From Episyrphus balteatus (Eukaryota; Arthropoda; Insecta; Diptera; Syrphidae): a stretch of DNA of 64,000 nucleotides. The position numbers and the translations under genes are program-made. The stretch lies in assembly GCF_945859705.1 (NCBI RefSeq), contig NC_079134.1, positions 152,803,718 to 152,867,717 of the forward strand, read 5' to 3'. A model generated the notes under the pieces. That model was given only the letters and a program-made list of their open reading frames with translations. It searched no databases and had not been told where the DNA came from. How positions within the stretch are numbered: position 1 is the stretch's first letter; every line of letters starts with the position of its first letter. This document shows positions 59,875 through 64,000 of this stretch, one piece after another.

Positions 59875-60230
59875 CTATCTGTAGGCTATGGCCACCGTGA
59901 GATAATTGACCAGTTGGTCCCAGGTTAGTAAATCTTCGCCATTAAGCACAGTTATAATATCGTTTTATTCCAATGTCGGTTTTTTTAAGTATCTGACTCT
60001 GAATTCTCGCAGTACTGGACATCGACCCAAAAAGTGTTGAATGTTTTCTTCCTCTCTCATGTTGCAAAGGCTGCATAAGGACGATTCATTGCCATTATAT
60101 CTGCTTCCATTCAGAAAGATTAAATCACATCTCGCTTTGAAGATCCACGTTATTTTAAAAATACTAAACCCTGATGTGATATAGTTAAGACCCTTTGAGT
60201 GATCTAAGACCTTGTAAATATGATAAATTA
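59875..60230 (-). pseudogene. C-terminal remnant of a non-LTR retrotransposon ORF2
   Basis: Minus-strand reading from 60230: IYKVLDHSKGLNYITSG, then WIFKARCDLIFLNGS, SLCSLCNMREEENIQHFLG, RCPVLREFRVRY, a stop at about 59965, then NDIITVLNGEDLLTWDQL and YLTVAIAYR before a TAG at 59875-59877. The CxLC...EEENxxHFLxxCP arrangement is the zinc-binding C-terminal domain found after reverse transcriptase in jockey/CR1/I-type LINEs, whose Cys-Cys-His-Cys ligands are all present. One internal stop (TAA in LE-stop-ND) and an upstream stop at about 60233 mark decay. It is not the same family as the RTE-like fragment at 39 kb. The reverse transcriptase itself is not found upstream. Confidence 0.8.
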
Positions 60231-60770
60231 GCTATAACAAAGAAAATAAGCCAAAATTTTAGAGCATGTCTTTTTTACAATGGTGGAAAGATGTTGAAAC
60301 TTTTTAAATTCCCCAATACCCTCCCATATCATTCAAAAAAGTAAAAAATTATAAGGTAGATTTTTTCCAGATTTTGTAATTAGGACTTTATACCGGCTTT
60401 TGAGAGTAAATTCTCCTCAGTGCGCTATCACCCCTGGAGGATTTCACCATTTTGGAAAACGTGATCTCCGGAACTATAGTTTAGCCAAAAAATTGTAAGG
60501 AAATATAATTTTCTTTTTTTTACATGATTATATTATTTTTTTGGGGTTATGCCATTTTATTTATTTTTTTGTTATTTTTTGGTATTTTTCACAGTTCTTA
60601 GGAAAGCATCAATTTTTTTATATCACGGCTACGAAACTTAAAAAAACAGTCCAGTTCAATATATTTGAACGATATTTATTGTGTTTAAGCTGATTCACGA
60701 ATCAAATGTTTGTTTTGTGGGGTGTGTATCTTATAAAATCAATAGAAACTAAAACCTTTATTTTATACAC
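60231..60770. other. No feature seen
   Basis: AT-rich flank upstream of the LINE remnant; no reverse transcriptase motif could be read in any frame. Confidence 0.35.
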
Positions 60771-60835
60771 AGTGGCGTAACTAGCCCTTTGGGGGACCTG
60801 TATCCACATTTTCTTGGAGGCCCCCTTCATCTCCT
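60771..60835 (+). repeat. Solo end CAGTGGCGTAACTAGCCC
   Basis: CAGTGGCGTAACTAGCCCTTT with GGAGGCCCCCTTC after it. It shares CAGTGGCGTA with 24246. Probably the end of an insect DNA element; no partner end found. Confidence 0.45.
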
Positions 60836-61570
60836 AGACTTGGATACAGCCTTAATAGCCCAGGGAAATTAGTAATTTAAATCGCATTTTTCGCGGGACA
60901 AAATTTTTTTCATGGAATGTGTTCGGGTGGTTGTCCTTATCATAAAAGTCAATTTGTTGGGAAAATTGGAGGTTGGGAACAGCCGCCATCTTGGAAAAGA
61001 GATTGGTAGCGTTTTTATTGAATAGCTCCATTGTTATTCATTTTAACAGAAAATGACAAAGGTAGGACTTATTAACAATAAAATTATCTAAACAATGATA
61101 TACAAAACAATTCCGTGAGTTGATTAAATAAAATTTTATAGTTGGTCAAAGTGCGGGTTTGTTTCGCAAGGTTGGGACAAAATGACATTTTTTCATATAT
61201 CTGACGAACTTTTGATTTGTTTGGATAATTCTTCAAGAATGAATTATAGTACTTATAATTACCTATAAAATGAGCCCACAATCGTTATTGTAACCATCGT
61301 ATTGTAGAAGTAATCTAACTCCGAAACTCTCCATGTACTAGTCAAAAGTGAGAAAAAAGCTAGTTTTTTGCTAGTAGGCCGAGAAAATTTTGGGAGTAGA
61401 GGTATAACCAAAATATAAGTACGCAGTTTTGTTGCCATACTCGTGTTAATGTCGATTTCAAAGGTCAGACAACTCTAATTTTGGGCTTTATACGGTTTTT
61501 GGGGGGTTAAATAACGTAAGGTTTCTAGTTAACGTGAATGGGCTAAATTTATACTATTTGAAATTATAAA
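60836..61570. other. No gene seen
   Basis: Moderately AT-rich; AGCCGCCATCTTGGAAAAG (60981) is a word common in insect repeats as I recall. No structure supported. Confidence 0.3.
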
Positions 61571-61829
61571 TATACAAGCTGATTCCCTATTATTTTTCCT
61601 AAATCTAGACACCCCAATCTTGAGGATGTGACCAATAGAACTCAAGATATAAGCCGTTTATACGATTATGTTTTAGAGGCTTTTTTGTTTCGATTTTTGT
61701 TTGTTTATTTGAATTGAAAAGCCTGATATGGTTAGTTAAAAAACCTTACATCGTGAGTTCTATTAACCCCATAGCCGAGATTAAGGTGTCCAGATTTAGG
61801 AAAAATAATAGAGCATCAGCTTGTATAAG
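61571..61829. repeat. Inverted repeat, about 77-bp arms
   Basis: The left arm 61571-61647 contains CTATTATTTTTCCTAAATCT; the right arm 61753-61829 is its inverse with about ten differences. The 105-bp loop holds TTGTTTCGATTTTTGTTTG. Likely the core of an eroded foldback. Confidence 0.75.
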
Positions 61830-62230
61830 GCATAAGAATTTATAAGCCTTAACAACATTGCATTGGTTCGAAAAGTGAAAATTTACAAAAGCATTTTTGT
61901 ATAGTTTTCCGGACTGTTTTGCATAAAATTTGAAATAACCCAGAACGAAATCCAATGCTGAAACCTCGGATTTGCAGCTGGATAAGTTTTCTACAAAATC
62001 GGGAATATAAGCGATTCATTTCGGTCTAGGTTACTTCAAAATCTGCCAAAAAAAATTTAAATTTTGCAAAACGCTAAAATCCTTGTTAAATTTAACCCAT
62101 CGAAAAATGTAAACGTTGACTTTAAAGTAAGATTCTGGATTTGAAATTCTTATTTAATTACTTCTGTCAACTCATCAAAAGAGCGCTTCGTTATGATCCT
62201 GCTTTTATTTCCGAAAACATTTCTCACTTC

Positions 62231-64000
62231 CATGATAAATGTCTCATGATAAGTGTCCCATGAGAAATGTCTCGAGAGAAATGTCTCGAGAGAAATATCT
62301 CGATAGAAATGTCTCGAGAGAAATTTCTCGAGAGAAATGTCTCTAGAGAAATGTCTCGAGAGAAATGTCTCATGGGACATGTCTCATGAGACATGTCTCA
62401 TGATAAATGTCTCATGATAAATGTCTCATGATAAATGTCTCATGAGAAATGTCTCATGGGAAATGTCTTATGGGAAATGTCTCATAATAAATGTCTCATA
62501 TGAAATGTCTCATGGGAAATGTCTCATGGGAAGTGTCTCATGATAAATGTCTCATAATAAATATCTCATGATAAATGTCTCATGATAAATGTCTCATAAT
62601 AAATGTCTCATAATAAATGTCTCATGATAAATGTCTCGTAATAAATGTCTCATGATAAGTGTCCCATGAGAAATGTCTCGAGAGAAATGTCTCGAGAGAA
62701 ATATCTCGATAGAAATGTCTCGAGAGAAATTTCTCGAGAGAAATGTCTCGAGAGAAATGTCTCGAGAGAAATGTCTCATGGGACATGTCTCATGAGACAT
62801 GTCTCATGATAAATGTCTCATGATAAATGTCTCATGATAAATGTCTCATGAGAAATGTCTCATGGGAAATGTCTTATGGGAAATGTCTCATAATAAATGT
62901 CTCATATGAAATGTCTCATGGGAAATGTCTCATGGGAAGTGTCTCATGATAAATGTCTCATAATAAATATCTCATGATAAATGTCTCATGATAAATGTCT
63001 CATAATAAATGTCTCATAATAAATATCTCATGATAAATGTCTCATGATAAATGTCTCGAGATAAATGTCTCATGATAAATGTCTCATGATAAATGTTTCA
63101 TGATAAATGTCGCATGATAAATGTCTCATGATAAATGACTCATGAGAAATGTCTCATGATAAATGTCTCATGATAAATGTCTCATGATAAATGTCTCGAG
63201 ATAAATGTGGATAGATAAATGTCTCTAGATAAATGTCTCGAGATAAATGTCTCAAGATAAATGTCTCGAGATAAATGTCTCGAGATAAATGTCTCGAGAT
63301 AAATGTCTCGAGATAAATGTCTCATGAGAAATGTCTCATGATAAATGTCTCATGATAAATGTCTCAAGATAAATGTCTCGAGATAAATGTCTCTAGATAA
63401 ATGTCGCTAGATAAATGTGTCTAGATAAATGTCTCTAGATAAATGTCGCTAGATAAATGTCGCTAGATAAATGTCGCTAGATAAATGTCTCTAGATAAAT
63501 GTCGCTACATAAATGTCGCTAGATAAATGTGGATAGATAAATGTCGCTAGATAAATACGGATAGATAAATGTGGATTGATAAATGTGGATAGATAAATGT
63601 CGATAGATAAATGTCGATAGATAAATGTCTCTAGATAAAAGTCGCTAGCTAAATGTCGATAGATAAATGTGGATAGATAAATGTCGCTAGATAAATACGG
63701 ATAGATAAATGTGGATTGATAAATGTGGATAGATAAATGTCGATAGATAAATGTCGATAGATAAATGTGGGAAGAAAAATGTCGATAGATAAATGTCGAT
63801 AGATAAATGTGGATAGATAAATGTCGATAGATAAATGTCAATAGATAAATGTGGATAGAAAAATGTCGATAGATAAATGTGGATAGATAAATGTGGATAG
63901 ATAAATGTCGATAGATAAATGTCGATAGATAAATGTGGATAGATAAATGTGGATAGATAAATGTGGATAGATAAATGTCGATAGATAAATGTCGATAGAT
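62231..64000. repeat. 14-bp satellite array, running off the window
   Basis: More than 120 monomers of ATAAATGTCTCATG and variants. The variable part is mostly palindromic: TCATGA, TCTCGAGA, TCTAGA, GCTAGA, then GGATAGA and CGATAGA. Variants are ordered: CATG types to about 63180, CGAG types about 63050-63310, CTAG types 63385-63530, GATAG types to the end. The reading frames on the minus strand (62150-62380, 62594-62800, 63491-63841) are products of the stop-poor repeat; 14 is not a multiple of 3. Confidence 0.95.
62251..63062. repeat. Two copies of a 406-bp higher-order repeat
   Basis: The unusual run AAGTGTCCCATGAGAAATGT starts at 62251 and again at 62657, and the order of variant monomers after it is nearly the same. 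406 bp equals 29 monomers of 14 bp. Confidence 0.85.

Noticed and set aside
62150..63841. Three minus-strand reading frames with repeated SRHFSRDIS- and IYRHLSI-like peptides
   Set aside because: They are translations of the 14-bp satellite; the peptide period (three monomers) and absence of stops follow from the repeat.

Overview
This window is strongly AT-rich eukaryotic DNA that looks insect, most likely from a fly with a large, transposon-filled genome. The grounds are the density of TA-flanked, TAA-flanked and TTAA-flanked inverted-repeat elements, two kinds of non-LTR retrotransposon remnant, spliceosomal GTAAGT/AG signals and long poly-A/T tracts. I see no bacterial operons, no rRNA, no convincing tRNA and no intact host gene. 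It is probably intergenic or inside a very large intron. Almost every long reading frame is a shadow of repeat DNA.

Layout. 97-7475: a dispersed repeat (called RepA here) split by a 6.6-kb insertion at 684-7319. The insertion has CACTG/TAGTG termini, a 2-bp CA duplication, dense palindromic subterminal arrays at both ends, and a decayed spliced gene inside (2745-4451). 7560-10206: degenerate arrays and three foldback or MITE elements. 13325-17735: a second RepA copy, a 1.1-kb hairpin, a 1.7-kb element with a decayed reading frame, and a diverged RepA end in reverse. 17.7-39 kb: mostly featureless AT-rich DNA with scattered MITEs (20.2, 28.4, 29.2 kb), a repeat shared with 44 kb, and an unusual element at 35.6-36.4 kb holding a 62-bp perfect palindrome. 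39.1-41.25 kb: a third RepA copy (reverse), interrupted by an RTE-like LINE fragment with a 16-bp target duplication and by a 258-bp MITE. 41.5-59.4 kb: more MITEs and foldbacks, a short protein-like patch on the minus strand near 43 kb, and GC-richer islands. 59.9-60.2 kb: the C-terminus of a second LINE type on the minus strand. 62231-64000: a 14-bp satellite running off the window, with a 29-monomer (406-bp) higher-order repeat.

The three RepA copies form a natural insertion record. The copy at 13325-14330 is uninterrupted and provides the empty site for the CACTA-like insertion (in copy A), for the LINE and for the MITE (both in copy C). Three unrelated TA-flanked elements (15778-17450, 41520-42498, 55243-56160) share one architecture: the terminal motif recurs several times inside the element. 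The most interesting object is the CACTA-like element with its multi-exon gene remnant. The gene's frame is kept across two introns but it carries an internal stop and about three frameshifts. Most of the non-repeat sequence could not be assigned any function by reading alone.
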